Source of the DNA: Pseudomonadota bacterium
GTDB lineage: Bacteria > Desulfobacterota > S145-22
NCBI GenBank assembly: GCA_015493505.1
Contig: WGDA01000051.1
Coordinates: 1-47,531, forward strand
Length of the DNA: 47,531 nt
Reading direction: 5' to 3'
Made by a program: the position numbers and the translations under genes. The notes beneath the pieces were generated by a model. The model was not told where the DNA came from. It made no database searches and saw nothing but the letters and a program-made list of their open reading frames with translations. Positions 27,379-35,915 of the stretch are shown one piece after another (position 1 is the stretch's first letter; each line of letters begins with the position of its first letter).

Positions 27379-27921
27379 TTACTGCCAGAGGATATCCACG
27401 TTCAGCTCGTTGCTGATCTGGGTGAGGCCCTCTTCCAGCTCTTCCTTCCTGGATTTGTCCGGTATTTCAATCTTCAGATCGATGAGATACATGGCGGCAC
27501 CCGTCTGCGGGGAAGGGTGGCTTTTCGATTCAAAGTGGGTGATGTTGACGCCCTGTTCGGCCAGGTATCGGCTGAGTTTGTACACGATGCCGACCTGGTC
27601 GAGGCCCTCCACGTGGAGGGTGTGGCGCGAGGTCTTCTTGCCGGCAGAGGGAGCTTCCGAGGTGATGGGACGGACAAAGGCGGAGATCCCTTTTTCCATT
27701 TCCAGGCGGCGGCATTCGTTCGACAGGCGGGTGAGGAGGGTTCCGGGAGCCGAAGGGTCTGCCTCTCCCTCCACGAGGAAGATCATGGCAAACTCGTCAG
27801 AAAGGCTGGTCATGGTAGAGTCTTCCAGGCTGCACCCGTTTTCGTAGATGACGCGGGCCACGTCCGCGATAAATCCCAGCCGGTCTTTTCCGAAAGCCGT
27901 CATGATGAATCTCTGCTTCAT
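27379..27921 (-). CDS. GcvR-like protein with two ACT domains
   Basis: The 180-residue protein consists of two ACT domains (about 4-75 and 98-175). The second begins HTLHVEGLDQVGIVYKLSRYLAEQGVNI, a typical ligand-binding ACT pattern. The same two-ACT layout occurs in GcvR, the glycine-responsive antagonist of gcv activation in enterobacteria. Here it is the last gene of the gcvT-gcvH-gcvPA-gcvPB-lipB-lipA run, 42 bp after lipA. A glycine-sensing role is therefore likely, although no GcvA partner is seen in the window. Confidence 0.8.
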   Translation of the reverse strand: MKQRFIMTAFGKDRLGFIADVARVIYENGCSLEDSTMTSLSDEFAMIFLVEGEADPSAPGTLLTRLSNECRRLEMEKGISAFVRPITSEAPSAGKKTSRHTLHVEGLDQVGIVYKLSRYLAEQGVNITHFESKSHPSPQTGAAMYLIDLKIEIPDKSRKEELEEGLTQISNELNVDILWQ

Positions 27922-27963
27922 CGGCCACCTCCACGCGTTTGTGGTTACATTGCTATTCCGGAT

Positions 27964-28842
27964 TTAGGCTCCTTTCATAAGCCGATACATCTCCCCGGCG
28001 TGATAGGAGCTTCGGACGAGAGGAGCGCTGTAAACCTCTTTGAACCCGATTTCAAGCCCCCGCGTACGCCAGTGATCGAACTCCTCCGGGGTGACATAAC
28101 GGGCCACCGGAAGATGCTGCCGGGTCGGCTGGAGGTACTGCCCGATTGTCAGGATCTGGCAGCCCGTGGCGTGAATCTCCTCAAGGGTGCGTTCGATTTC
28201 TTCCGACGTTTCCCCCAGCCCCAGCATGATACCGGATTTTACCGGAATGTCGGGGTAATCGCAAGCGGCTCGGGTTAGAAGACCGAGAGACCGCCGGTAG
28301 TCCGCGCCGGGGCGTACCATTTCATACAGCCGGGGAACGGTTTCAACGTTGTGGTTCAGGACGTTGGGCCCCGCCGCCAAGACAAAGTTCAAGGCGCGGC
28401 GGTTTCCTTTGAAGTCGGGGATCAGGACCTCCACGCCCGCGCCGGGGATCTCCTTTCTGATCTCCGTGATGGTACGGGCGAAGACGGAGGCCCCGCCGTC
28501 GGGGAGGTCGTCGCGGGTCACGGAGGTCACGACCACGTAGGTTAGGCCCAGGTCACGGGCGGCCCTGGCCACGCGGGCCGGCTCATCCGGATCCACCGGG
28601 GCGGGCGCGCCGTGTGTGATGGAGCAGAAGCGGCAGTTCCGCGTACACTGGCTCCCCAGGATGAGGAAGGTGGCGGTCTTCCGGGAAAAACATTCCCACA
28701 TGTTGGGGCATTTCGCCTCCTGGCAAACCGTGTGCAGCAGGCCTTGCCGCAGCATCGCGCGCACCTTCTCGTAGGTGGGGCCCACCGGGAGGGGGCGTTT
28801 CAGCCAGCGCGGTTTCGGGGTGTGTCGGGGTGCCGGATTCAT
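27964..28842 (-). CDS. lipA: Lipoyl synthase
   Basis: Radical-SAM enzyme inserting two sulfurs into octanoyl groups on lipoyl domains. The 292-residue product has the auxiliary cluster cysteines 40, 45 and 51 (CQEAKCPNMWEC), the SAM cluster cysteines 66, 70 and 73 (CTRNCRFC), and the C-terminal RSSYHAGE motif whose serine ligates the auxiliary cluster. The start was set at ATG 28842, 7 bp after the lipB stop; a longer frame lies over lipB. Its target in this window is GcvH. Confidence 0.96.
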   Translation of the reverse strand: MNPAPRHTPKPRWLKRPLPVGPTYEKVRAMLRQGLLHTVCQEAKCPNMWECFSRKTATFLILGSQCTRNCRFCSITHGAPAPVDPDEPARVARAARDLGLTYVVVTSVTRDDLPDGGASVFARTITEIRKEIPGAGVEVLIPDFKGNRRALNFVLAAGPNVLNHNVETVPRLYEMVRPGADYRRSLGLLTRAACDYPDIPVKSGIMLGLGETSEEIERTLEEIHATGCQILTIGQYLQPTRQHLPVARYVTPEEFDHWRTRGLEIGFKEVYSAPLVRSSYHAGEMYRLMKGA

Positions 28843-28849
28843 GATGCTG

Positions 28850-29599
28850 TTAGACCTGCCGCGTGGATTGGAGATGCCGCCCCGTGGCCTCGCCGTGTGT
28901 GTGGGCCATGGGGGTTCCAAAAAACTCTTTCAGGCATCGGGACAGGGTTTCCATGACCTCTCGCGGGGAGACATCTCCCGCGCCGGCTTCCCGCAGGGAA
29001 GTCATGGCAACCCCGGTCAAGCCACACGGCGTAATCCACGAAAACGGTTCCAGGGAGAGGGTCACGTTCAGGGCCAGACCATGATACGTGATCCCGTGAC
29101 GGACGGCGATCCCCACGCTTCCCAGCTTTTTTTCTCCGACCCAGATGCCGTGGTTGCGCGGATTTCTTCTGGCGTTGACGCCATGGGCGGCGGCGGTCTG
29201 GATCATGGCCTCCTCGAGCATCCAGACATATTCCGTGACGCGCAGGCGACGTGCCCGCAGGTCGATGATAGGGTAGGCGATGACCTGGCCAGGGCCGTGG
29301 TACGTGATGTTGCCCCCCCTTTTGGTCTGGACCACCTGAATGCCTTTTTTTCTGAGGATGTTTTCTGAAACGTTGAGGTTCTCCCGCCCGCCGTTGTGCC
29401 CCAGGGTGAAGACAGGCTCATGCTGCAATAGCAGGATAAGGTCTGTGCTCAGGGTGCCGGCGTGCCGGGCGGAGACGAGCCGGTGCTGCAGGTGCAGAAT
29501 GGGCACATAGGGTTGGAGCCCCTCCAGAACAAGAATTCTAACGGCTTCGTCAAGAGTCCGATTTGTGGGTTTTCGCGGGCACGTCAATCTATGGGTCAC
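28850..29599 (-). CDS. lipB: Octanoyl-ACP:protein N-octanoyltransferase
   Basis: Transfers octanoate from acyl carrier protein to the lipoyl lysine of GcvH and similar proteins. Motifs: LLQHEPVFTLG, the signature RGGNITYHGPGQVIAYPIIDL (split here as RGGNITYHGPGQ and VIAYPIIDL), the lysine of GEKKLGSVGIAV, and the catalytic cysteine in ITPCGLTGVAMTSL. The start is GTG 29599, with AAAGGGAG 8 nt upstream, giving about 249 residues. Starts further upstream (29680) would run into gcvPB. The tail after residue 230 is unusual and not conserved. Confidence 0.93.
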   Translation of the reverse strand: MTHRLTCPRKPTNRTLDEAVRILVLEGLQPYVPILHLQHRLVSARHAGTLSTDLILLLQHEPVFTLGHNGGRENLNVSENILRKKGIQVVQTKRGGNITYHGPGQVIAYPIIDLRARRLRVTEYVWMLEEAMIQTAAAHGVNARRNPRNHGIWVGEKKLGSVGIAVRHGITYHGLALNVTLSLEPFSWITPCGLTGVAMTSLREAGAGDVSPREVMETLSRCLKEFFGTPMAHTHGEATGRHLQSTRQV

Positions 29600-29639
29600 C
29601 CATTTTTCTCCCTTTGAAGGTTTCGGCGGCCCGGGTGGC

Positions 29640-31094
29640 TCAGCCCGCCAGTTGGGGGTGCCGAGCCGCCCGTGTTTCATCCATCCGCCGGACCTTGGGC
29701 TTGGTCGGAGCCTCCCGCAGAAGCTCGGGGGATTCTTTCGCCTCTTCCGCGATGGCCTTGCAGGACGCGATAAAGGTGTCCAGAGTCTCTTTCGATTCCG
29801 TTTCAGTCGGTTCGATCATGATGGCCCCATGGACCACCAGCGGGAAGTAGATGGTGGGGGGATGGAACCCGTAATCAATCAACCGCTTGGCGATGTCAAG
29901 GGTGGTAATCTTGTGGGCCTCCTGCCACTTGTCCGTAAAGACGCATTCGTGCATGCAGGGGCGGTCGTAGGGAAGATAAAAGGTGTCTTTCAGCTTTTCC
30001 TTGACGTAGTTGGCGTTCAGAACAGCAAGCTGACTGGCCTTTTTCAGGTTCGGCCCCATGGAAAGGATATAGCTGTAGGCCCGGATCAGGATGCCCACGT
30101 TTCCATAAAAGGCATGGACCTTGCCAATGGACTTGGGATGGTCATAACTGAGGTGGAAGGTGCCATCCTTTTCTTTCACCCGGGGGACCGGCAGAAAGGG
30201 CGCCAGGTCCTGCCGTGCGCAGACGGGACCGCTGCCGGGACCGCCGCCCCCGTGCGGCGTGGAGAAGGTCTTGTGAAGATTCAGGTGCATCAGATCAACT
30301 CCGATATTGCCCATGCTGACGATGCCCATCATGGCGTTCATGTTGGCGCCATCCACGTAAACGAGGCCGCCCTTTCCGTGAACGATGTCGGCGATCTTAC
30401 GAATGTTTTCCTCAAACAGCCCCAGCGTGTTGGGGTTGGTAATCATGATGCCCGCCGTGTCCTCGTCCATGAGTTCGGCGACCGTCTCGGGGGCAAGCAC
30501 GCCCCGTTCGTTCGATTTGACGGGAACCGGGGAAAAGCCGCAGAGGACGCTGCTTGCCGGGTTGGTACCATGGGCGGTGTCGGGAATGAGGATTTTATGG
30601 CGGGGCGCTCCCCGGTCGTTGTGGTACGCCCGGACGATCATCATTCCGGTCAGCTCACCGTGCGCGCCGGCCGCCGGCTGAAGCGTCACGGCGGGCAGGC
30701 CCGTGATTTCTCCCAGGAACCTCTGAAGGGTGGCCATCATCCGCAGGATGCCCTGTGAAAGGGATGCCGGAAGCAGAGGGTGCGCCGAAGCAAACCCGGG
30801 TAAGGCCGCCTGGCGTTCGTGGGTCTTGGGGTTGTACTTCATGGTGCAGGACCCCAGGGGGTACATCCCGCTGTCCACCCCGTAATTCCACTGTGACAGG
30901 CGGGTATAATGGCGGACCACGTCCACCTCGCTCAGGTCCGGAAGATCGGGGCCGTCACCCGTCAGGGCTTCGTCAAGGGGGGCATGCTCCACGTCTCTTT
31001 TGGGCAGGGAAAAGCCCGTCCGGCCCTTCCGGCCTTTTTCCCAGATCAGGGGTTCATTGAGTGCCAAACCGGTGGTGCCAATAGGTTCTTTCAT
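29640..31094 (-). CDS. gcvPB: Glycine dehydrogenase (decarboxylating) subunit 2
   Basis: C-terminal half of the P-protein, the PLP-bearing subunit that decarboxylates glycine and passes aminomethyl to the lipoyl arm of GcvH. It has 484 residues, with the PLP lysine K275 in NLHKTFSTPHGGGGPGSGP and the SMYPLGSCTMKYNP-type motif (GMYPLGSCTMKYNP) near 77-90. It starts 4 bp inside gcvPA (ATGA overlap), as expected for two subunits made in equal amounts. Confidence 0.97.
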   Translation of the reverse strand: MKEPIGTTGLALNEPLIWEKGRKGRTGFSLPKRDVEHAPLDEALTGDGPDLPDLSEVDVVRHYTRLSQWNYGVDSGMYPLGSCTMKYNPKTHERQAALPGFASAHPLLPASLSQGILRMMATLQRFLGEITGLPAVTLQPAAGAHGELTGMMIVRAYHNDRGAPRHKILIPDTAHGTNPASSVLCGFSPVPVKSNERGVLAPETVAELMDEDTAGIMITNPNTLGLFEENIRKIADIVHGKGGLVYVDGANMNAMMGIVSMGNIGVDLMHLNLHKTFSTPHGGGGPGSGPVCARQDLAPFLPVPRVKEKDGTFHLSYDHPKSIGKVHAFYGNVGILIRAYSYILSMGPNLKKASQLAVLNANYVKEKLKDTFYLPYDRPCMHECVFTDKWQEAHKITTLDIAKRLIDYGFHPPTIYFPLVVHGAIMIEPTETESKETLDTFIASCKAIAEEAKESPELLREAPTKPKVRRMDETRAARHPQLAG

Positions 31095-32425
31095 GACGCA
31101 ACCTCCCGGATGAGCGCGTCTATCTCATCCTTCGTTATGGTCTCCGTGGCGCAGAGCAGGTAATGGTTTTTAAGCTCCGGATAGAACGGGGCCAGTGCTA
31201 ACCCCGCCACGATTTTCTTCTCCATCAGGCGGGCGTGTTTTTCCTGGAACCCGTCGGGAAACTCCGCCACGAACTCATTGAATGTGGGGGCACTGAAAGG
31301 GATTTTTACCCCCGCCCGGGCCAACGCTCCCTTCAGGTATTCCGCCTTGTCGTGATTCAGCGATGCCAATTCCCGAAGGCCCGTTTCCCCCAGCGACGAC
31401 AGGTACATGGCCGTGGCCAGCGCGCAGAGTCCCTCGTTGGAACAGATGTTGGAGGTGGCCCGCTCCCGCCGGATGTGCTGTTCGCGGGTCGCCAGGGTCA
31501 GCACGAATCCCCGTTTCCCGTCTTTGTCCACCGTCTGCCCCACCAGGCGTCCGGGCATGTTGCGGACGTATTTCATCTTCGTGGCGAACATGCCCAGCCC
31601 GGGCCCTCCGAAGGATTGCGGGATGCCCAGGCTCTGCCCCTCGCCGCACACAATATCGGCCCCGTAGGCGCCGGGAGGTTTCAGGAGGCCGTAGGCGAGC
31701 GGTTCCGTAAAGGCGACGACGAAAAAGGTCTTGGGGTCTTCGTGAATTTTTCCGCCGAATGAGCGCAGGTCTTCGATGCAGCCGAAGAAATTGGGGGACT
31801 GAATGGCGATGCCCGCGTATTTCTCCGGGTGGTCGATGGATGAAAGATCGGTGGTGCCATCCTCGCGGGAAGGCAGCTCAACGATTTCAAAGCCGGGCGC
31901 CTTCAGATAGGTTTCCACCACCTTTCGGTAGAACGGATGGATGAGGCGTGATACGGCAACCTTCTTCCGCTTCGTGACCCGAATGGCCATGAGGAGCGCC
32001 TCCGCCAGGGCGGACGCCCCATCGTACATGGAGGCGTTCGCCACCTCCATCCCCAAAAGCCGCGTGACGAAGGTCTGGTATTCGTAGATAGCCTGGAGAG
32101 TACCCTGGCTTATTTCGGGCTGATAGGGAGTATAGGCCGTGTAGAACTCGCTTCGCAAGAGAAGCTGCCTGATGGCCTCGGGGATATGGTGGTGATAGCT
32201 TCCCGCCCCCAGGAAGATTTTGTAGCCGGGGGCCACGGCCATTTCCGCCGCGAGCGCGTCCATGTGGCGGTTCAGCTCCCACTCCGTCAGGGGTTCCGGC
32301 AGGTCCAGGGGGTCCGTTCTCCGGCAGTCTTCCGGGATGGACGTGAACAGCTCATCCAGGGACTTCAGGCCAATGGCCGCCAGCATCTCAGAGATTTCTT
32401 CATCGGTGTGGGGCAAGTACCGCAT
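31091..32425 (-). CDS. gcvPA: Glycine dehydrogenase (decarboxylating) subunit 1
   Basis: N-terminal half of the split P-protein, 444 residues. Family signatures: YLPHTDEEISEML at the start, GAGSYHHHIPEAIRQ near 95, TAYTPYQPEISQGTLQAIYEYQT near 117 (shown in part), and ATSNICSNEGLCALA. It forms the heterotetramer with GcvPB. GAGGAGG lies about 9 nt before the ATG, and gcvH ends 4 bp upstream. Confidence 0.97.
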   Translation of the reverse strand: MRYLPHTDEEISEMLAAIGLKSLDELFTSIPEDCRRTDPLDLPEPLTEWELNRHMDALAAEMAVAPGYKIFLGAGSYHHHIPEAIRQLLLRSEFYTAYTPYQPEISQGTLQAIYEYQTFVTRLLGMEVANASMYDGASALAEALLMAIRVTKRKKVAVSRLIHPFYRKVVETYLKAPGFEIVELPSREDGTTDLSSIDHPEKYAGIAIQSPNFFGCIEDLRSFGGKIHEDPKTFFVVAFTEPLAYGLLKPPGAYGADIVCGEGQSLGIPQSFGGPGLGMFATKMKYVRNMPGRLVGQTVDKDGKRGFVLTLATREQHIRRERATSNICSNEGLCALATAMYLSSLGETGLRELASLNHDKAEYLKGALARAGVKIPFSAPTFNEFVAEFPDGFQEKHARLMEKKIVAGLALAPFYPELKNHYLLCATETITKDEIDALIREVAS

Positions 32426-32429
32426 GACC

Positions 32430-32831
32430 CTATTCCTCCTCCAGCAGTTTCAGGTAGGCGTTTTTGTCCAGGAGGGAGTCCATCTCGCTCAGGTCGCTGG
32501 GGGCGACCTCGATCATCCACCCCTTCCCGTAGGGGTCCGTGTTCACGTATTCCGGATGGTCGGCCAGCTCTTCATTGATGGCAACCACTTCTCCACTGAC
32601 GGGCATATAAATCTCCGAGACGGTTTTGACGGACTCGACCGTGCCGAACTCGTCTCCCTTGTTGAAGGAGCTTCCCACTTCCGGCAGTTCCACGAAAACC
32701 ACGTCTCCCAACTGGTCCTGGGCATAATCGGAGATGCCCACCCGAACGTGGTCGCCTTCGACCCGTGCCCACTCGTGTTCGTCGGTAAACTTGACATCCT
32801 CGGGTAGAATCAATTCATTCAGTTCTTTCAT
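32430..32831 (-). CDS. gcvH: Glycine cleavage system H protein
   Basis: Lipoyl-carrying shuttle protein of the glycine cleavage system, 133 residues. KFTDEHEWARVEG opens the domain, and the lipoylated lysine is K69 in GTVESVKTVSEIYMPVSG. The C-terminal YGKGWMIEV segment is typical. GGGGGAAGAG precedes the ATG. It probably receives octanoate from LipB and sulfur from LipA, both encoded downstream. Confidence 0.97.
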   Translation of the reverse strand: MKELNELILPEDVKFTDEHEWARVEGDHVRVGISDYAQDQLGDVVFVELPEVGSSFNKGDEFGTVESVKTVSEIYMPVSGEVVAINEELADHPEYVNTDPYGKGWMIEVAPSDLSEMDSLLDKNAYLKLLEEE

Positions 32832-32898
32832 TCTCTTCCCCCTTTTTGAGGCGCCGTTAAGAAGCGCCCCACAGTTGAATTAAAATGTTCGCGCGTTT

Positions 32899-34155
32899 TT
32901 AAAGCATCTTTTGGATGGGAACCCTTGCAGTTCTGTCCGGACGGATATCGTACGTCACGGTGACGCGGATCGCCCGCCGTCCGTCTCGAAGTTCGAGGGC
33001 CTCCCCTTCGTTGAGGTTTTGGTGCACCTTCACAAACCCGCAGCTCAGCCCTCGAGGCGTGAAGCCTGCCGGCTTGTCGGGGCTGGCGATGCTGTAAACG
33101 GTGTCTCCCACCCGGCCGATTCCCATATCGGAAACACAGGTGAGCACGGTTCCGATCACCTCCTGATTTTTATCCAGAACCTGTGTCTCGTGATCGATGG
33201 AGACCTTTCGGAGGTCCTTGCCTATAAATGGCAGCGTGTAGTCTGCCCCGGTCATATCGAGCAGGGCCTGGCCGCCCACGAATTCCTTGGTAAACCCCTT
33301 TTGCGTATCGTCGTAAGGCAGCGCGAATGTCCAGGGATTGTTGAGGAACGGCCAATGTCCGATATCCTGATGAGAGAGGGGAAGGACCGCGCCGGCTCGC
33401 AGAGAGTCCCGTGCCGCAAGGCCGCAAGGCGTCAGGCCAAGGACTTCGCCCGCCTTCAGGAGGCGCTCCCACACCTCGACGGTGTGGGAAAGGTCCGTGA
33501 AGATTTCAAAGCCGAATTCTCCCGTGTACCCGGACCGGGAGAGGAGAATGGGGATTCCGTCTAACAGGACAGGGCCCTCCGGGCCGTCAAAACCGGGGAA
33601 GCCTCCTTTGAAACTGAAATAAATCATGTTTTCAAAGACCTTTTCAGGGTCCTTTAGGAGGGCCTTGAGCACCTTCGCCGAGAGGGGCCCCTGGATGTCC
33701 ATCTTTCCTACCCGGTCGGTCAGGTCGTGGATGGAGACGTTGAAGCCCTCCGCGTATTGGGTGAGGTGTTGGGCAATGACTCCTCCCATGCCCGCGTTGA
33801 CCACGCAGAGATAGCGGGCCTCGCCCAACTGATAGACGATGGCATCGTCCACGACATGTCCTTCTTCATTCAGGAAGACGCCATACACGCATCGCCCGGG
33901 CTTCAGGGGATGGTTCAGAGGGCCCAGGCAACGCGTCAGGTCCCGCGAAAAACAGCGCTGCAGGAGGGCAAAGGCATCAGGGCCTTCCACGGCGACTCCC
34001 GCCATGTGGCTGGTGTCGAAGAGGCCCGCGTGTGTCAGGACGGACAGGTGTTCATTCTTCGCGGAGGAATACCACAGGGGCATGTCATAACCGCCGAATT
34101 CGGCCATGTTGGCCCCTTGACGGCGGTGCCAGGCGTTGAGTGGCGTCGTTTTCAT
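32899..34155 (-). CDS. gcvT: Aminomethyltransferase (glycine cleavage T protein)
   Basis: Releases ammonia from the aminomethyl-lipoyl arm and makes 5,10-methylene-THF. At 418 residues it is somewhat longer than the E. coli protein (about 364). The extra length sits mainly around 260-300 (HQDIGHWPFLNNPWTF). GGYDMPLWYSS, FDTSHMAGV, the folate-site region SRSGYTGEFGFEIF and GLAARDSLRAGAVLPL are recognisable. AAGGAAGGG lies before the ATG. First gene of the gcv-lip run, divergent from lpdA. Relatives in sarcosine or dimethylglycine metabolism are less likely given the gcvH neighbour. Confidence 0.93.
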   Translation of the reverse strand: MKTTPLNAWHRRQGANMAEFGGYDMPLWYSSAKNEHLSVLTHAGLFDTSHMAGVAVEGPDAFALLQRCFSRDLTRCLGPLNHPLKPGRCVYGVFLNEEGHVVDDAIVYQLGEARYLCVVNAGMGGVIAQHLTQYAEGFNVSIHDLTDRVGKMDIQGPLSAKVLKALLKDPEKVFENMIYFSFKGGFPGFDGPEGPVLLDGIPILLSRSGYTGEFGFEIFTDLSHTVEVWERLLKAGEVLGLTPCGLAARDSLRAGAVLPLSHQDIGHWPFLNNPWTFALPYDDTQKGFTKEFVGGQALLDMTGADYTLPFIGKDLRKVSIDHETQVLDKNQEVIGTVLTCVSDMGIGRVGDTVYSIASPDKPAGFTPRGLSCGFVKVHQNLNEGEALELRDGRRAIRVTVTYDIRPDRTARVPIQKML

Positions 34156-34215
34156 TGTTCCCTTCCTTTCTCAAACCAACAATAATTTTATTTGCGCGTT
34201 GTCCTTTCATCCGGC

Positions 34216-34244
34216 AAATTACCTTGAAATGATGAAAATGTCAA
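34216..34244 (-). promoter_or_regulatory. Candidate gcvT promoter
   Basis: On the minus strand a perfect TTGACA (34244-34239) is followed after 17 bp by TAATTT (34221-34216), a weak -10 (3 of 6). The leader would be about 55 nt. The weak -10 would suit an activated promoter. Confidence 0.35.
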
Positions 34245-34281
34245 GAAAAAAATAAAATTCTTATTTTTTTGTAAAAAATTG

Positions 34282-34310
34282 TTGACAAAACTGAGAGATG
34301 CTGCTATAAG
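34282..34310 (+). promoter_or_regulatory. lpdA promoter
   Basis: TTGACA at 34282-34287 and TATAAG at 34305-34310 with 17-bp spacing. An inverted repeat, TGCTGCTA / TAGCAACA, straddles the -10 (34299-34318) and could be an operator. The motif TAGCAACA recurs at the selenoprotein promoter. Confidence 0.65.
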
Positions 34311-34365
34311 TAGCAACAACATGGGAAATATAACGCGGTTATCAAAAAAGGGACAGGGAGTTTAA

Positions 34366-35796
34366 GTGGTTAGAATAGCCGTTCTCGGCGGTGGCCCGGG
34401 TGGATATGTGGCGGCCATTCGATGCGCTCAACTGGGCGCTGAAGTAACCCTCATCGAACGAGATAAACTGGGTGGAACCTGCCTGAACCGCGGGTGCATT
34501 CCTTCAAAAGTTCTCAAAACCACGGCGGAACACCTTGAAATGGTGAAACGCGCGGCTGAGTTTGGTATTGGCCTGACAGGCGAGGCGCGCGTCAACATGG
34601 AAGCCCTGCTGAACCGAAAAGAGCGTATCCTGCAGGTGGAGCGGCGCGGAATCGAGGGCCTTCTCAAAAAGAACGGGGTTGCTTGGATCAGGGGGGAAGG
34701 GCGCGTAACGTCTCCTGATGAGGCCGTTGTCCGCGAGGCGGATGGAGGGGAGATGCCTCTCAAGTGGGATCGCCTCATCATCGCGACGGGTTCCCGCCCG
34801 GCGTCCCTGTCGGGTCTGCCTTTCGACGGAAAGGACATTATCTCGAGTGACGACGCCCTTTCCATCAAGGAGATTCCCCGTTCCATCCTCATTGTGGGTG
34901 GCGGTGTGATCGGGTGTGAATTCGCCTCTATTTTCTCATCACTGGGATCGCGTGTCATCATCGTAGAGGCGCTGGACCGCCTGTTGCCCTTGCCCTCCGT
35001 GGATGAAGCGTGTTCCAAAACCCTCCACCGTGAAATGAAAAAACGGAAAATACAAATATACACGGCAATGATTGTTGACCACGTGGAAAAGGGAGGGGAA
35101 GGACTCAAAGTGACGCTTTCACCCTCTCCCTTCGGGGACTTCCCGGTCCCAAAAAAGGCATCGCCTGTTGCACTGGAGGCCGAGAAGGTCCTGGTATGCG
35201 TTGGCCGCGCGCCCAACACGGCTGACCTGGGGCTGGATTTGGCAGGGGTGTCGGTGGACGCCAAGGGTTGGATCCAGGTGAATGAAAAACTGGAAGCTTC
35301 AACCCCGTCGGTTTACGCCATCGGCGATGTTCTGGGCCCGGAAAAGGTCATGCTGGCGCACGTGGCTTCCATGGAGGGAATCGTGGCGGCGGAAAATTGC
35401 ATGGGAGGAGACCGGCGGATGGACTATACCGCGGTTCCCGGCGCTATTTTCACCTCACCTGAAGTCGCGAACGTGGGGCTGACGGAAACGCAGGCGCGTG
35501 AGCGGGGGATTGAGGTTCGCGCCGAAACGGTTCTGTTCCGCACCAACAGTAAGGCGCACGTGCTGGGAGAGATCGCTGGCCAGGCGAAGGTGGTGGCGGA
35601 CAGACAAACAAGCAGGATTCTCGGAGTTCACATGGTGGGGCCTCACGTGACGGACCTGATCGCGGAAGGTACCCTGGCGGTTCAGATGGGATGCACGGTC
35701 AACGAGCTTGCCCAAACCATTCACGCCCATCCCACGCTTCCGGAGGTCATGCTGGAAACCGCGTATAAAATTCTTGAGAGGCCTGTGCATGGATGA
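34366..35796 (+). CDS. lpdA: Dihydrolipoyl dehydrogenase
   Basis: FAD enzyme that reoxidises dihydrolipoyl groups (here the L-protein of glycine cleavage) and makes NADH. The 476-residue product has FAD motif GGGPGG at 8-13, redox disulfide Cys39/Cys44 in GGTCLNRGCIPSK, NAD motif VGGGVIGCEF near 180, and the dimer-interface catalytic pair His455/Glu460 in HAHPTLPE. GTG start with GGACAGGGAG 5 nt upstream. No 2-oxoacid dehydrogenase genes are adjacent, so service to the glycine system is the most likely role. Confidence 0.96.
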   Translation: MVRIAVLGGGPGGYVAAIRCAQLGAEVTLIERDKLGGTCLNRGCIPSKVLKTTAEHLEMVKRAAEFGIGLTGEARVNMEALLNRKERILQVERRGIEGLLKKNGVAWIRGEGRVTSPDEAVVREADGGEMPLKWDRLIIATGSRPASLSGLPFDGKDIISSDDALSIKEIPRSILIVGGGVIGCEFASIFSSLGSRVIIVEALDRLLPLPSVDEACSKTLHREMKKRKIQIYTAMIVDHVEKGGEGLKVTLSPSPFGDFPVPKKASPVALEAEKVLVCVGRAPNTADLGLDLAGVSVDAKGWIQVNEKLEASTPSVYAIGDVLGPEKVMLAHVASMEGIVAAENCMGGDRRMDYTAVPGAIFTSPEVANVGLTETQARERGIEVRAETVLFRTNSKAHVLGEIAGQAKVVADRQTSRILGVHMVGPHVTDLIAEGTLAVQMGCTVNELAQTIHAHPTLPEVMLETAYKILERPVHG

Positions 35797-35847
35797 GAAG
35801 TGGTTGGGAAGAATTGAAAAACGCGCGCGAATAAGTTGGAGCGTATC

Positions 35848-35877
35848 TTGACAAAGAGGGACGATGCGGGATATGTT
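35848..35877 (+). promoter_or_regulatory. Promoter of the liv operon
   Basis: TTGACA (35848-35853), 18-bp spacer, TATGTT (35872-35877). The leader to the ATG at 35916 is about 30 nt and contains AAAGGAGGG. Confidence 0.55.
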
Positions 35878-35915
35878 CACCGCTAATCAAAAACTTTTTT
35901 AAAGGAGGGTGTGTT

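Noticed and set aside
34156-34365. Glycine riboswitch before gcvT or lpdA
   Set aside because: The 210-bp divergent region is very AT-rich and lacks the tandem aptamer motifs and the length needed; only promoter-like sites were found.
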